From: Variovorax sp. CAN15
GTDB taxonomy: Bacteria > Pseudomonadota > Gammaproteobacteria > Burkholderiales > Burkholderiaceae_C
Reading direction: 5' to 3'
Length of the DNA: 64,000 nt
Assembly (NCBI RefSeq): GCF_030462475.1
Contig: NZ_JASMRZ010000002.1
Coordinates: forward strand, 109,851-173,850
Shown piece after piece: positions 55,553 through 64,000 of this stretch (position 1 is its first letter; each line of letters begins with the position of its first letter). Under the pieces are notes generated by a model. The model had not been told where the DNA came from. It did no database searches and was given only the letters and a program-made list of their open reading frames with translations. The position numbers and the translations under genes were made by a program.

Positions 55553-57967
55553 GTGTCCGATCCCAATCACGACCCCGCCTCCGCACCTGTTCCTGCCCAG
55601 GCCTCCGCGCTGCAGCGCGCCGTGCAGCGCCTCGAGGCCTTCTGCTTCTCCCATCGCCGCGGCATCCTCGTCGCGCTGGCCTTGTTCACGCTGGCCATGG
55701 CGTGGTTCGCCGCGCAGCTTCGAATGGATGCCGGCTTCGACAAGCAGATGCCCTCGGGCCACGAGTACATCCAGACCTTCCAGGCCTACCGCGAGGACGT
55801 GCTGGGCGCCAACCGGCTCAACTTCGTGGTCAGGGCCCGGCACGGCACCATCTGGACCGCACCGGCCCTCAAGCGCCTGTACGAGGTGACCCAGGCCGTC
55901 ACCTACCTGCCGGGCATCGAGCGGCTGGGCGTGCAGTCGATGTGGACGCCCAACAGCTTCGTCAACGAGATCACCGAGGAAGGGTTCCGCGCCGATCCCC
56001 TGATAGACGCCACCATCACGCCCGATCGGCTCACGCCGGAGATCATTGCCGGCATCCAGCGCGCGGCCGCGCAGGGCGGCTTCATTGGCACGCTGGTCTC
56101 GCGCGACCAGACCAGCGCGATGGTCACGGCCGAGCTGGCCGAGTACGACGCGCAGGGCCGCAAGCTGGACTACGTGGCCTACAACCACCTGCTCGAAGAA
56201 AAGATCCGCGCCCGCTTCGAGGACGGCGATTTCGAGGTCCAGATCATCGGCTTCGCCAAGCAGATCGGCGACATCGCCGACGGCGCGCAGTCGGTGCTCA
56301 AGTTCTGCCTGGTCGCGCTGCTGCTCACCGCCGGGGCGGTGTACTGGTACTGCCGCTCGGTGCGCTTCACGCTGCTGCCCATCGCCTGCTCGCTCGCCTC
56401 GCTGGTGTGGCAGTTCGGCACGCTGCGGCTGCTGGGCTTCGGGCTCGATCCGCTGGCGGTGCTGGTGCCGTTCCTGGTGTTCGCCATCGGCGTGTCGCAC
56501 GGCGTGCAGCAGATCAACTACATCGTGCGGCGCATCTCGCAGGGCCGCACGACCTACGAGGCCTGCCGCGACAGCTTCGGCGGCCTGCTGATTCCCGGCA
56601 CGCTGGCGCTGGTGACGGCCTTCGTCTCCTTCGTCACGCTGCTGATGATCCCGATCCCGATGGTGCGCGAGCTGGCCATCGCGGCTTCCCTGGGCGTGGC
56701 CTACAAGATCGTGACCAACCTCGTCATGCTGCCGGTGGCCGCCTCCTTCTTCGAGGTGAGCCGCGACTTCGCCGACCAGGCCCTGCTGCAGCGCGAGCGC
56801 CGCTCGGGCTGGCTGCGCGTGCTGGCCCGCGTGGCCCAGCCTCGCACGGCGGCCGCGATGCTGCTGGTCACCGCGGCAGTATTCGCCGCCGCGGTGTGGC
56901 AAAGCCGCGACCGCGTGGTCGGCACCTTGCAGCCGGGCGCACCGGAGCTGCGCGAGGACGCGCGCTTCAACCGCGACGCCGCGTCCATCGCGCGCAACTT
57001 CGACACAGGCCTGGACTGGCTGACCGTCGTCTTCGAAGCGCCGCCCGAGAGCTGCGCGAACGTGAACATCGGGCTCTACCAGGACCGTTTCGTCTGGGCG
57101 ATGCAGCCGGTAGAGGGGGTGCTGTCGATCTCGTCGTACGCCGGACAGCTGCGGCTGTACAACGAGGGCTACAACGAAGGCAACCCCAAGATGGCCGTGG
57201 TGCCCATCGATGCGGCCAACTACGCCGCCCTGTCCACCGAGATCGCCCGCATCCGCGGCACCATGCGCAAGGACTGCAGCATGACGGCGGTGAACCTCTT
57301 CCTGACCGACCACAAGGCCACCACCATCCAGCGCGTGATCGACGCGGTGAAAGCCTTCCGCGACGGCCATCCCATGCCCGGCGTGAACATCCGCCTGGCC
57401 GCCGGCAATGCCGGCGTGCTCGCGGCCATCGACGACGAGGTCGAGAGGAGCGAGCTGCCCATGATGCTGTACGTGTACGCGGCCATCGTGGTGCTGGTCT
57501 TCCTGGTCTACCGCGACCTGCGCGCCGTGGCGGCCTGCTGCCTGCCGCTCACGGTGGGCACCTTCATCGGCTACTGGTTCATGAAGGAGCTGCAGATCGG
57601 CCTCACGGTGGCGACCCTGCCGGTGATGGTGCTGGCGGTGGGCATCGGCGTGGACTACGCCTTCTACATCTACAACCGCCTGCTGATGCACATGGCCGCG
57701 GGCCAGTCCATCGTCAAGGCCATCGAGCACGCGATCCTGGAAGTGGGCACGGCCACCATCTTCACCGCCATCACGCTGGCCGTGGGCGTGGCGACCTGGT
57801 CGTTCTCGCAGCTGAAGTTCCAGGCCGACATGGGCAAGCTGCTGGCCTTCATGTTCATGGTGAACATGGTGATGGCGATGACCGCCCTGCCCGCCATGGC
57901 GGTTTGGCTGGAAAGGCTCTTCCCGCGCCGCAAGCCGGTGCGGGCGACAGGGCTGCAGCACCACTGA
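55553..57967 (+). CDS. RND-superfamily (MMPL-like) transporter
   Basis: An 804-residue inner-membrane protein with the two-fold RND layout. A first helix (about 35-55) is followed by a periplasmic domain (about 60-260), helices with VWQFGTLRLLGFGLDPLAVLVPFLVFAIGVSHGVQ, a second periplasmic domain (about 450-640), and helices with GTFIGYWFMKELQIGLTVATLPVMVLAVGIGVDYAFYIYNR. The GVSHGVQQ and GVDYAFY segments are typical of hydrophobic-compound (MMPL/sterol-like) RND proteins. The start is a GTG at 55553. It likely moves a lipid or hydrophobic molecule using the proton gradient, with the DUF1329 and DUF1302 proteins. Confidence 0.93.
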   Translation: MSDPNHDPASAPVPAQASALQRAVQRLEAFCFSHRRGILVALALFTLAMAWFAAQLRMDAGFDKQMPSGHEYIQTFQAYREDVLGANRLNFVVRARHGTIWTAPALKRLYEVTQAVTYLPGIERLGVQSMWTPNSFVNEITEEGFRADPLIDATITPDRLTPEIIAGIQRAAAQGGFIGTLVSRDQTSAMVTAELAEYDAQGRKLDYVAYNHLLEEKIRARFEDGDFEVQIIGFAKQIGDIADGAQSVLKFCLVALLLTAGAVYWYCRSVRFTLLPIACSLASLVWQFGTLRLLGFGLDPLAVLVPFLVFAIGVSHGVQQINYIVRRISQGRTTYEACRDSFGGLLIPGTLALVTAFVSFVTLLMIPIPMVRELAIAASLGVAYKIVTNLVMLPVAASFFEVSRDFADQALLQRERRSGWLRVLARVAQPRTAAAMLLVTAAVFAAAVWQSRDRVVGTLQPGAPELREDARFNRDAASIARNFDTGLDWLTVVFEAPPESCANVNIGLYQDRFVWAMQPVEGVLSISSYAGQLRLYNEGYNEGNPKMAVVPIDAANYAALSTEIARIRGTMRKDCSMTAVNLFLTDHKATTIQRVIDAVKAFRDGHPMPGVNIRLAAGNAGVLAAIDDEVERSELPMMLYVYAAIVVLVFLVYRDLRAVAACCLPLTVGTFIGYWFMKELQIGLTVATLPVMVLAVGIGVDYAFYIYNRLLMHMAAGQSIVKAIEHAILEVGTATIFTAITLAVGVATWSFSQLKFQADMGKLLAFMFMVNMVMAMTALPAMAVWLERLFPRRKPVRATGLQHH

Positions 57968-57987
57968 ACTCCATCCCACGATCGAAG

Positions 57988-59007
57988 ATGAAATCGACTT
58001 CCCTCCTTGCGCGCACGGCGTTGGCCGGCGCCCTCGTTTCACTGTCGCTGGCCTGCGCGGCACAGGCTCAACAGGCCCCTGCTGCCGTCGATGGCGCACC
58101 GGTGCTGGTTCCCGCGGTTCGCGCCGCGCATGCCGCCCGCGCCACCATGCTCGCCAGCACTCGCGCAGGCGAGCGCATCGTCGCCGTGGGCGACCACGGC
58201 GTGGTGCTGCTGTCGGACGACGGTGGCCGCAGCCACCGCCAGGCGCGCCAGGTGCCGGTGGACGTGGCACTGACCTCAGTCTCCTTCATCGATGCCCGGC
58301 AGGGCTGGGCCGCGGGCCACTGGGGGGTGATCCTGCACACCACGGACGGCGGCGAGACCTGGCAGGTGCAGCGCAGCGACGCGGCGCACGACCGGCCGCT
58401 CTTCGCGGTGCACTTCTTCGACGAGAAGCAAGGCGTGGCCGTGGGCCTGTGGTCACTGGTGTTGCGCACCGACGATGGCGGCGCCCACTGGCAGTCCGTC
58501 GAACTGGCGCCGCCGCCGGGCGGCAAGCGCGCCGACCTCAACCTCTTCGGGCTGTTCGCCGACGCGCGCGGCCAGCTGTTCGCGCCGGGCGAGCGCGGCA
58601 TGGTGCTTCGCTCGGGCGACAAGGGCCGCAGCTGGAGCTACATGCCGACCGGCTATGCGGGCTCTTTCTGGAGCGGCATCGCGGGCCCCGGTGGCACCTT
58701 GCTGGTGGCGGGGCTGCGCGGCTCGATGTACCGCAGCCTCGACGACGGCGGCAGCTGGCAGCGCGTGGATACGCACACGGAGTCGTCCATCACCGCGCTT
58801 GCCGGCGCCGGTTCGAAGATCGTGGCTGTCGGACTCAACGGACTGGTGCTGAACAGCGAAGACGGCGGTGCGAGCTTCGCCGCCAGCACGCGCGAAGACC
58901 GCCTGCCCCTGACCAGCGTGGTGCTGGACGGCCAGGGCCACGCGGCGATGTATTCGCGCCAGGGCGTGGTGGCTCGTGCGGGCGACAAGGATCCGTCAGC
59001 GCGCTGA
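57988..59007 (+). CDS. YCF48/BNR-repeat periplasmic protein
   Basis: A 339-residue exported beta-propeller-like protein. A signal peptide of about 28 residues ends near AQAQQ. Six Asp-box-like repeats follow, each with a core such as LSDDGGRS, HTTDGGETWQVQ, RTDDGGAHWQSV, RSGDKGRSW, RSLDDGGSWQRV and NSEDGGASF. Such YCF48-like proteins are routinely encoded after the RND protein in this operon and probably serve as an assembly or binding factor in the periplasm. Confidence 0.9.
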   Translation: MKSTSLLARTALAGALVSLSLACAAQAQQAPAAVDGAPVLVPAVRAAHAARATMLASTRAGERIVAVGDHGVVLLSDDGGRSHRQARQVPVDVALTSVSFIDARQGWAAGHWGVILHTTDGGETWQVQRSDAAHDRPLFAVHFFDEKQGVAVGLWSLVLRTDDGGAHWQSVELAPPPGGKRADLNLFGLFADARGQLFAPGERGMVLRSGDKGRSWSYMPTGYAGSFWSGIAGPGGTLLVAGLRGSMYRSLDDGGSWQRVDTHTESSITALAGAGSKIVAVGLNGLVLNSEDGGASFAASTREDRLPLTSVVLDGQGHAAMYSRQGVVARAGDKDPSAR

Positions 59008-59034
59008 GCGCCACGGACCCGGCAAGAACGCAGG

Positions 59035-59625
59035 CTACTGGCGGAACACGCCCTCGGCGGCCGTCTCGGCGAGCGCACGTCGATCGCTGGGCGCCTCGAG
59101 CTTGCGCACGCCGTCTGGCAGCACGGCCGGATCGCCCTTCCTGCCCACGGCCACGACCGTCTCGATGGCATAGCCCTGCGGCAGCTGGATGGCCGTGCGC
59201 AGCTTCTCGGCGTCGAAGCCGGCCATCGCATGGGCCGACCAGCCCGACAGCGTGGCCTGGAACGCGAGGCTGGCCCAGGCGGCGCCGGCATCGAAGGAAT
59301 GCCACTGGTTGGGGGCCGCCTCGGTGCGACCCGGGAACAGGGCCTCGCGCTGCGAGACCACCACCACCAGCGCGGCGGCGCGCTTCGTCCACATCTGGTT
59401 GAACTCGACGAGGCTGTCGAAGATGGGCTGCCACGCGGGCGTATCGCGTCGTGCGTAGATGAAGCGCCAGGGCTGAACGTTGTACGCCGAGGGCGCCCAG
59501 CGGGCCGCCTCGAGCAGGCTCATGAGCGCGGGCTCGGCGATGGTTTCTTCCGCGAAGGCGCGTGGCGACCACCGGTTGGTGAACAGCGGATCGATGGGGT
59601 GGGTGGATTGGCGGGGATTGCTCAT
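59035..59625 (-). CDS. Nitroreductase-family FMN oxidoreductase
   Basis: A 196-residue nitroreductase-fold protein. FMN-binding segments include FTNRWSPRAFAEETI and ARWAPSAYNVQPWRFIYARR at the N-terminus. LASLAFQATLSGWSAHAMAGFD forms the middle, and GYAIETVVAVGRKG lies near the C-terminus. It would reduce nitro or quinone compounds with NAD(P)H. The ATG at 59625 was taken as the family start. It is convergent with the YCF48 gene, and followed on the same strand by the two aldehyde dehydrogenase genes after 125 bases. Confidence 0.88.
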   Translation of the reverse strand: MSNPRQSTHPIDPLFTNRWSPRAFAEETIAEPALMSLLEAARWAPSAYNVQPWRFIYARRDTPAWQPIFDSLVEFNQMWTKRAAALVVVVSQREALFPGRTEAAPNQWHSFDAGAAWASLAFQATLSGWSAHAMAGFDAEKLRTAIQLPQGYAIETVVAVGRKGDPAVLPDGVRKLEAPSDRRALAETAAEGVFRQ

Positions 59626-59750
59626 TGAAGACTCCAGGTGGGAACGATGAAAGATGAAAGAAGGTGCGGCACGGCGGTGCCGCGCGGAGGTACGCAGAAG
59701 TGCGCCGCGAAGATGCGGCGCGAGAAACGCGAAGACGCCTCAGCCGGGCA

Positions 59751-61202
59751 TCAGGCGATGCCGGCCATGTTGATGTACTTGATGACCAGGTAGTCCTCGA
59801 TGCCGTGGCGCGAGCCCTCGCGGCCCAGGCCGGACTGCTTGACGCCGCCGAAGGGCGCGACCTCGTTGCTGATGAGGCCGGTGTTGACGCCGACCATGCC
59901 GTACTCCAGCTGCTCGGCCACGCGCCACACGCGGCCCAGGTCGCGGGCATAGAAGTAGCTCGCCAGGCCGAACTCGGTGTCGTTGGCCATTCGCACGACC
60001 TCGGCTTCGTCGCGGAAGCGGAAGAGCGGCGCAAGCGGGCCGAAGGTTTCTTCGCGCGCCACCGTCATCGCCTGCGTCACGCCGGTCAGCACGGTGGGCT
60101 CGAAGAAGCTGCCTCCCAGCGGATGGCGGCGCCCGCCGCTGAGCACCTGCGCGCCCTTCGCCACCGCATCGGCCAGGTGCTCCTCCACCTTGCGCACGGC
60201 GGCCTCGTCGATCAGTGGGCCGATGCGCACACCCTCCTGGTCGCCGTGGCCCACCTTCAGCGCACGCAGTGCCTCGGCCAGCTTCTGCGCGAAGGCGTCG
60301 TAGACGCGCTCGTGCACATAGAGCCTGTTGGCGCACACGCAGGTCTGGCCCGCGTTGCGGAACTTGGCCACCAGCGCGCCTTCGACCGCCGCATCCAGGT
60401 CCGCGTCCTCGAAGACGATGAAAGGCGCATTGCCGCCCAGTTCCATCGACACCTTCTTGACCGTGGCCGCCGTCTGCTGCATCAGCAGCCGGCCCACTTC
60501 GGTGGAGCCGGTGAAGCTGAGCTTGCGCACCACGGGGTTGGTGGCCAGTTCGGTGCCGATGTCGCCGGCGGAGCCGGTCAGCACCGACAGCACGCCCGCG
60601 GGCACGCCGGCGCGCTCGGCCAGCACCGCCAGCGCCAGGGCCGTGAGCGGCGTCTGGCTCGCGGGCTTGACCACCATCGTGCATCCGGCCGCGAGCGCGG
60701 GGCCGGCCTTGCGCGTGATCATGGCCGCGGGGAAGTTCCATGGCGTGATGGCGGCGCACACACCCACCGGCTCGCGCACGACCACGATGCGCTGCGAGGC
60801 CACGGGCGAAGGAATGGTCTCGCCATACACGCGCTTGGCTTCTTCGCCGAACCACTGGATGAAGGAGGCCGCGTAGGCGATCTCGCCACGCGCCTCCGCC
60901 AGCGGCTTGCCCTGCTCGGCCGTCATGATGCGGGCCAGGTCTTCCTGGTTCTGCAGGATGAGTGCGTGCCAGCGCGCGAGGATGGCCGAGCGCTCGTGCG
61001 CGGTGCGGCGGCGCCATTGCGGCCAGGCGGCATCGGCCGCTTCGATGGCGCGCCGCGTGGCGCTGGCGTCCAGCCGGGGCACGTGGGCGATCAGTTCGCC
61101 GGTGGCGGGGTTGGTGACGGCGATGGTCCGCTCGGCGGATATCCATTCGCCCGCCACCAGGCATTGCTCGCGCAGCAGGGAGGGGTCGTCGAGTTTCAGC
61201 AT
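59751..61202 (-). CDS. gabD: NAD(P)-dependent succinate-semialdehyde dehydrogenase-like
   Basis: A 483-residue aldehyde dehydrogenase of the GabD group. It starts LLREQCLVAGEWISAERTIAVTNPATGELIAHVPRL; the NAD loop is SFTGSTEVGRLLM, the general-base glutamate is in SMELGGNAPFIVFEDADLD (about 256) and the catalytic cysteine in FRNAGQTCVCANRLYV (about 290). The C-terminal EYGMVGVNTGLISNEVAPFGGVKQSG also fits GabD. It would oxidise succinate semialdehyde or a similar aldehyde acid, feeding the TCA cycle. It ends 11 bases from the next aldehyde dehydrogenase gene on the same strand. Confidence 0.9.
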   Translation of the reverse strand: MLKLDDPSLLREQCLVAGEWISAERTIAVTNPATGELIAHVPRLDASATRRAIEAADAAWPQWRRRTAHERSAILARWHALILQNQEDLARIMTAEQGKPLAEARGEIAYAASFIQWFGEEAKRVYGETIPSPVASQRIVVVREPVGVCAAITPWNFPAAMITRKAGPALAAGCTMVVKPASQTPLTALALAVLAERAGVPAGVLSVLTGSAGDIGTELATNPVVRKLSFTGSTEVGRLLMQQTAATVKKVSMELGGNAPFIVFEDADLDAAVEGALVAKFRNAGQTCVCANRLYVHERVYDAFAQKLAEALRALKVGHGDQEGVRIGPLIDEAAVRKVEEHLADAVAKGAQVLSGGRRHPLGGSFFEPTVLTGVTQAMTVAREETFGPLAPLFRFRDEAEVVRMANDTEFGLASYFYARDLGRVWRVAEQLEYGMVGVNTGLISNEVAPFGGVKQSGLGREGSRHGIEDYLVIKYINMAGIA

Positions 61203-61213
61203 GAGGATCGAGT

Positions 61214-62653
61214 TCAGATCTGGGTGATGAGCTTGGTACTGAGAAAACTGTCGAAGGACTCGGTGCCGCCTTCGCTGCCGAAGCCGCTGTCCTTCACGCC
61301 GCCGAAGGGCAGCTCCGGATGCGCCATGCCCGAGTGGTTGATGTTCACCATGCCGGCTTCGAGGCCGTCGCCCACGCGGGTCGCGGTCTGCAGCGAGCGG
61401 GTGAAGACGTAGCTGGCCAGGCCGAAGGGCAGCGCATTGGCCTGCTGCAACGCCTCGTCGACGGTGTCGAAGCGCGACAGCGCGGCGACGGGGCCGAAAG
61501 GCTCTTCATGCATCACGCGGGCATCGGCGGGCACGTTGGCCAACAGGGTCGGCGCATGGAAGTGGCCTTCGGCTCCAATGTCCCCGCCGATGCGCCCACC
61601 GCCCGTCAGCAGCTCTGCGCCGCGCGCGCGGGCGTCGTCCACCAGTGCCCGCACGGCCTGGTAGCGGCGCTCGTGGATCAGCGGGCCCATCTGCACGCCG
61701 TCCTCCAGGCCGTGGCCCACCTTCACCGCCCCCAGCGCATCGGCGAAGGCGGCGGCAAAGCGGTCATGGACGCCCGACTGAACGTGGAAGCGCGTCGGCG
61801 ACACGCAGACCTGGCCCGCGTTGCGCGTCTTCAGCCGCGCCAGCAGCGCCACGGCCGCGTCGACGTCGGCGTCGTCGAAGACCAGCACCGGCGCATGGCC
61901 GCCCAGCTCCATCGTCATGCGCTTCATGTGCTGGCCGGCCAGCGCGGCCAGTTGCCGGCCCACGGGCACCGAGCCGGTGAACGAGACCACGCGCACCAGC
62001 GGCGACTCGATGAGCTGGCGCGAAATCTCCGCCGGCACGCCCCACAGCAGGTTGAACACGCCCGCCGGCAGGCCGGCGTCGTGGAAGAGGCGCGCCATCG
62101 CCACCAGCGCGCTGGGCGACTCCTCCGGCCCCTTGAGCACGATGGGACAGCCGGCCGCGATGGCGGCCGCGGCCTTCTTCATCGCCTGGCCGAAGGGAAA
62201 GTTCCAGGGGCTGAAGGCGGCGCACACACCGACCGGCTCGCGCACCACCAGCTGGCGCACGCCCGGCTGACGCGCGGGCACCACGCGGCCGTAGACGCGG
62301 CGGCCCTCCTCCGCGTGCCACTCGACGTGCTCCGCGGCGTTCAGCACCTCGGCCACGGCGTCGGCCAGCGGCTTGCCGTTGTCCAGCGTCATGGCGTGGC
62401 CGATCTCCGGCGCGCGCTCGCGGGCCAGCGCGGCCACACGGCGCAGCAGGTCCGAGCGCTCCAGCGGCGACACGCGCCGCCAGCCCGCGAAGGCCGCATG
62501 AGCGGCCTGCACCGCGGCCTCGACGTCTTCGGCTTCAGCCCACGGAAGCAGGCCCAGCGGCTGCAGCGTGGCGGGATCGTGCACGGCGTGAGTGCGCCGG
62601 CCCTGCGCGTCGATGAAGCGGCCGGCGATGTAGAGCGAGAGTTCTGGGTACAT
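61214..62653 (-). CDS. Aldehyde dehydrogenase (semialdehyde-type)
   Basis: A 479-residue aldehyde dehydrogenase that differs from its neighbour. The NAD loop is [15 protein letters not shown], the general-base glutamate is in [22 protein letters not shown] (about 253) and the catalytic cysteine in [16 protein letters not shown] (about 287). It ends [23 protein letters not shown]. It likely acts on a small oxo-acid or aromatic semialdehyde. It lies between the GabD-like gene and the FAD monooxygenase, in the same orientation, so the three may form an operon. Confidence 0.9.
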   Translation of the reverse strand: MYPELSLYIAGRFIDAQGRRTHAVHDPATLQPLGLLPWAEAEDVEAAVQAAHAAFAGWRRVSPLERSDLLRRVAALARERAPEIGHAMTLDNGKPLADAVAEVLNAAEHVEWHAEEGRRVYGRVVPARQPGVRQLVVREPVGVCAAFSPWNFPFGQAMKKAAAAIAAGCPIVLKGPEESPSALVAMARLFHDAGLPAGVFNLLWGVPAEISRQLIESPLVRVVSFTGSVPVGRQLAALAGQHMKRMTMELGGHAPVLVFDDADVDAAVALLARLKTRNAGQVCVSPTRFHVQSGVHDRFAAAFADALGAVKVGHGLEDGVQMGPLIHERRYQAVRALVDDARARGAELLTGGGRIGGDIGAEGHFHAPTLLANVPADARVMHEEPFGPVAALSRFDTVDEALQQANALPFGLASYVFTRSLQTATRVGDGLEAGMVNINHSGMAHPELPFGGVKDSGFGSEGGTESFDSFLSTKLITQI

Positions 62654-62669
62654 GGTGAGAAGGCCCGCG

Positions 62670-62707
62670 GCGCGGGCAGTTGGGCGCGGGCAGTTGGGCG
62701 CGGTTGG
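62670..62707. repeat. 14-bp tandem duplication upstream of the aldehyde dehydrogenase gene
   Basis: GCGCGGGCAGTTGG occurs twice in tandem (62670-62683, 62684-62697) and continues as GCGCGGTTGG. It lies in the gap between the FAD monooxygenase stop (62717) and the aldehyde dehydrogenase start (62653). No function is evident; it may change spacing between the two genes. Confidence 0.7.
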
Positions 62708-62716
62708 TGCGAGGCT

Positions 62717-64000
62717 TCAGGCTGCCAGGGCCTCGACCTGCGCGAGGGATTGATTGGCTGCGGCCTGCGGCCGTGCCGTGTCGTCCGGGCCCAGCACGGC
62801 CTCGCAGAAGCGGCCCAGTTCGGCCGCGGCGTCGGCCTGGCGGCCGACGGCGGCGATGAAGCGGTCGGGGCGGATCAGCACCCAGTCCACGTCCTTGCCC
62901 TGGAACCAGAAATGCAGCGTGTTCTCCAGGTCCTCGATCACCGTGCCCGAGAGTTGCCCGGGCATCGGCGAGCCGGCCTCGTTGCCCATGCTGCGCGAGC
63001 GCACGGCCACATAGTGGTCGCAGCCCAGCCGGGCGAGCTGCGCGTGCAGCGCGGCAGGCGCGCCGGCCAGCGCATCGCAGCGCCAGCTCAGCAGCGCGAA
63101 GCGCGCGCCGACCACGTCGTCGAACCTCTGTGGCAGGCCGCGTTCACGCTCCACGTTGGGCTGGATGAACATGCGGCCCACGAGCGCGTCGCGCCCGGCC
63201 ACGCCGCTGTTGCGCACGATGCCCTTCACGAAGCGCGGCATCGGCTTGAACTTCATCTGCAGCACATAGTCGCGCACCTTCGGAATGTTCCGGATCGCCA
63301 TGAAGAAGCGGTCGCGCGCCCAGGCCAGCAGCGGGTTGCGCTGCGACAGCACGGCGCCGAAGGTGTCGGCCAGGTCGATCATGGCCTTGGCATGTGCATG
63401 GCGTTCGTCGTGATAGCTGGCCAGCAGCTCGGGCCGCAGCCGGCCCTGGAGAATCCAGGCGAGCTTCCAGCCCAGGTTGAAGGCATCGCGCACGCCGGCA
63501 TTGAGGCCCTGGCCGATCCACGGCGGCGTGATGTGCGCGGCATCGCCAGCCAGGCAGACGCGGCCCGCGACGAAGCCGCCCGCCACGCGCGAGTTGTGGG
63601 TGTACACGCGCGCCCGGATGACGTTCAGCGCCGCCGGGTCGGCCACATGCCGGCCCAGCAGCTCGCGCACCTTGTCGGGCGCGAGCATCTGCTCGCCGTC
63701 CTCGCCGGGAAAGAGCATGAACTCCCAGCGCCGCAGGCCGTAGGGCAGGCGCAGGCAGACATAGGGGCGATCGGGTTCGCAGTGCAGCGCGGTGTAGGGC
63801 GCGTCCAGCGGATCCTGGTCGCATTCGATCACCACCCACTTGGCCGGGTGGGTGCGCCCCTCGTAGGGCAGCCCCAGCATCTCGCGCACGGCGCTGCGCC
63901 CGCCGTCGCAGGCCACCGCATAGGCGGCGCGCACCTGCTGCTCGGCGCCGGCCTCGTCGCGCAGGGTGGCGGTCACGCCCGCATCGTCCTGCACCAGGCC
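62717..64000 (-). CDS. MhpA-like FAD aromatic monooxygenase (5' end beyond window)
   Basis: About 428 residues of a flavoprotein hydroxylase, open at base 64000, so the N-terminal FAD motif is missing. The visible DG motif is AYAVACDGGRSAVREMLGLPYEG, and the second FAD site is GRVCLAGDAAHITPPWIGQGLNAGVRDAFNLGWKLAWI. The segment LPYGLRRWEFMLFPGEDGEQML and AWARDRFFMAIRNIPKVRDYVLQMKFKPMPRF resemble 3-(3-hydroxyphenyl)propionate hydroxylase (MhpA). It would hydroxylate a phenolic ring using NAD(P)H and oxygen. It ends before the aldehyde dehydrogenase genes on the same strand. Confidence 0.88.
   Translation of the reverse strand, partial: GLVQDDAGVTATLRDEAGAEQQVRAAYAVACDGGRSAVREMLGLPYEGRTHPAKWVVIECDQDPLDAPYTALHCEPDRPYVCLRLPYGLRRWEFMLFPGEDGEQMLAPDKVRELLGRHVADPAALNVIRARVYTHNSRVAGGFVAGRVCLAGDAAHITPPWIGQGLNAGVRDAFNLGWKLAWILQGRLRPELLASYHDERHAHAKAMIDLADTFGAVLSQRNPLLAWARDRFFMAIRNIPKVRDYVLQMKFKPMPRFVKGIVRNSGVAGRDALVGRMFIQPNVERERGLPQRFDDVVGARFALLSWRCDALAGAPAALHAQLARLGCDHYVAVRSRSMGNEAGSPMPGQLSGTVIEDLENTLHFWFQGKDVDWVLIRPDRFIAAVGRQADAAAELGRFCEAVLGPDDTARPQAAANQSLAQVEALAA

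Noticed and set aside
55702-59007. A very long plus-strand frame overlapping the RND transporter gene
   Set aside because: Only its 3' part (57988 onward) is the YCF48 gene; the rest is an out-of-frame shadow of the RND gene.

Overview
This is a high-GC window from a beta-proteobacterium, most likely order Burkholderiales and plausibly Comamonadaceae such as Variovorax. That placement is inferred from four orphan Bug/Tct-type periplasmic receptors, the dense aromatic and amine catabolism with LysR/IclR/AraC regulators, and the DUF1329-DUF1302-RND-YCF48 export operon. No rRNA, tRNA, CRISPR array or intact mobile element was seen.

Region 1 (1-8509): a minus-strand operon encodes three Bug receptors, an enol-lactonase-like hydrolase, an ADP-forming acyl-CoA synthetase, an enoyl-CoA hydratase and the start of an MmgE/PrpD protein. 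It is divergent from an IclR regulator, with a 17-bp palindrome between them. It looks like CoA-dependent degradation of an unidentified carboxylate.

Region 2 (8809-25960): the most notable part of the window. One minus-strand operon carries a solute-binding protein, LivGFHM-type ABC transporter subunits and an arylacetonitrilase-like nitrilase. A second carries benzoylformate decarboxylase (mdlC), an aromatic aldehyde dehydrogenase, a Bug receptor, 4-hydroxybenzoate 3-monooxygenase (pobA), an AAHS aromatic-acid symporter, a ketopantoate-reductase-family dehydrogenase and an FMN mandelate dehydrogenase (mdlB). With an AraC and a LysR regulator they form an apparently complete route: (4-hydroxy)mandelonitrile -> mandelate -> benzoylformate -> benzaldehyde -> (4-hydroxy)benzoate -> protocatechuate.

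Region 3 (25961-40613): a poorly coding stretch, a divergent AraC/LysR pair, a Tat-type lipoprotein, a hemerythrin-like protein, a 1142-residue methyltransferase/coiled-coil/double glycosyltransferase, and a Tat-type lipoprotein with a possible caspase-like His/Cys pair. This is followed by a graveyard: an IS110 fragment, a frameshifted NodT outer-membrane factor, a MacB tail and the 3' end of a cyclic-peptide ABC exporter, probably the relics of a siderophore or lipopeptide export locus.

Region 4 (40631-59007): amine and amino-acid metabolism (two APC permeases, flavin amine oxidase, SnoaL-like protein, class III aminotransferase, aldehyde dehydrogenase, cytochrome b561) with IclR and AraC regulators. 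A nearly identical 19-bp motif lies in front of the aminotransferase and the aldehyde dehydrogenase. The DUF1329-DUF1302-RND-YCF48 envelope operon follows.

Region 5 (59035-64000): minus-strand nitroreductase, two aldehyde dehydrogenases (one GabD-like) and an MhpA-like FAD monooxygenase cut by the window edge. Many other long open frames in this GC-rich DNA are antisense or out-of-frame shadows and were left out.
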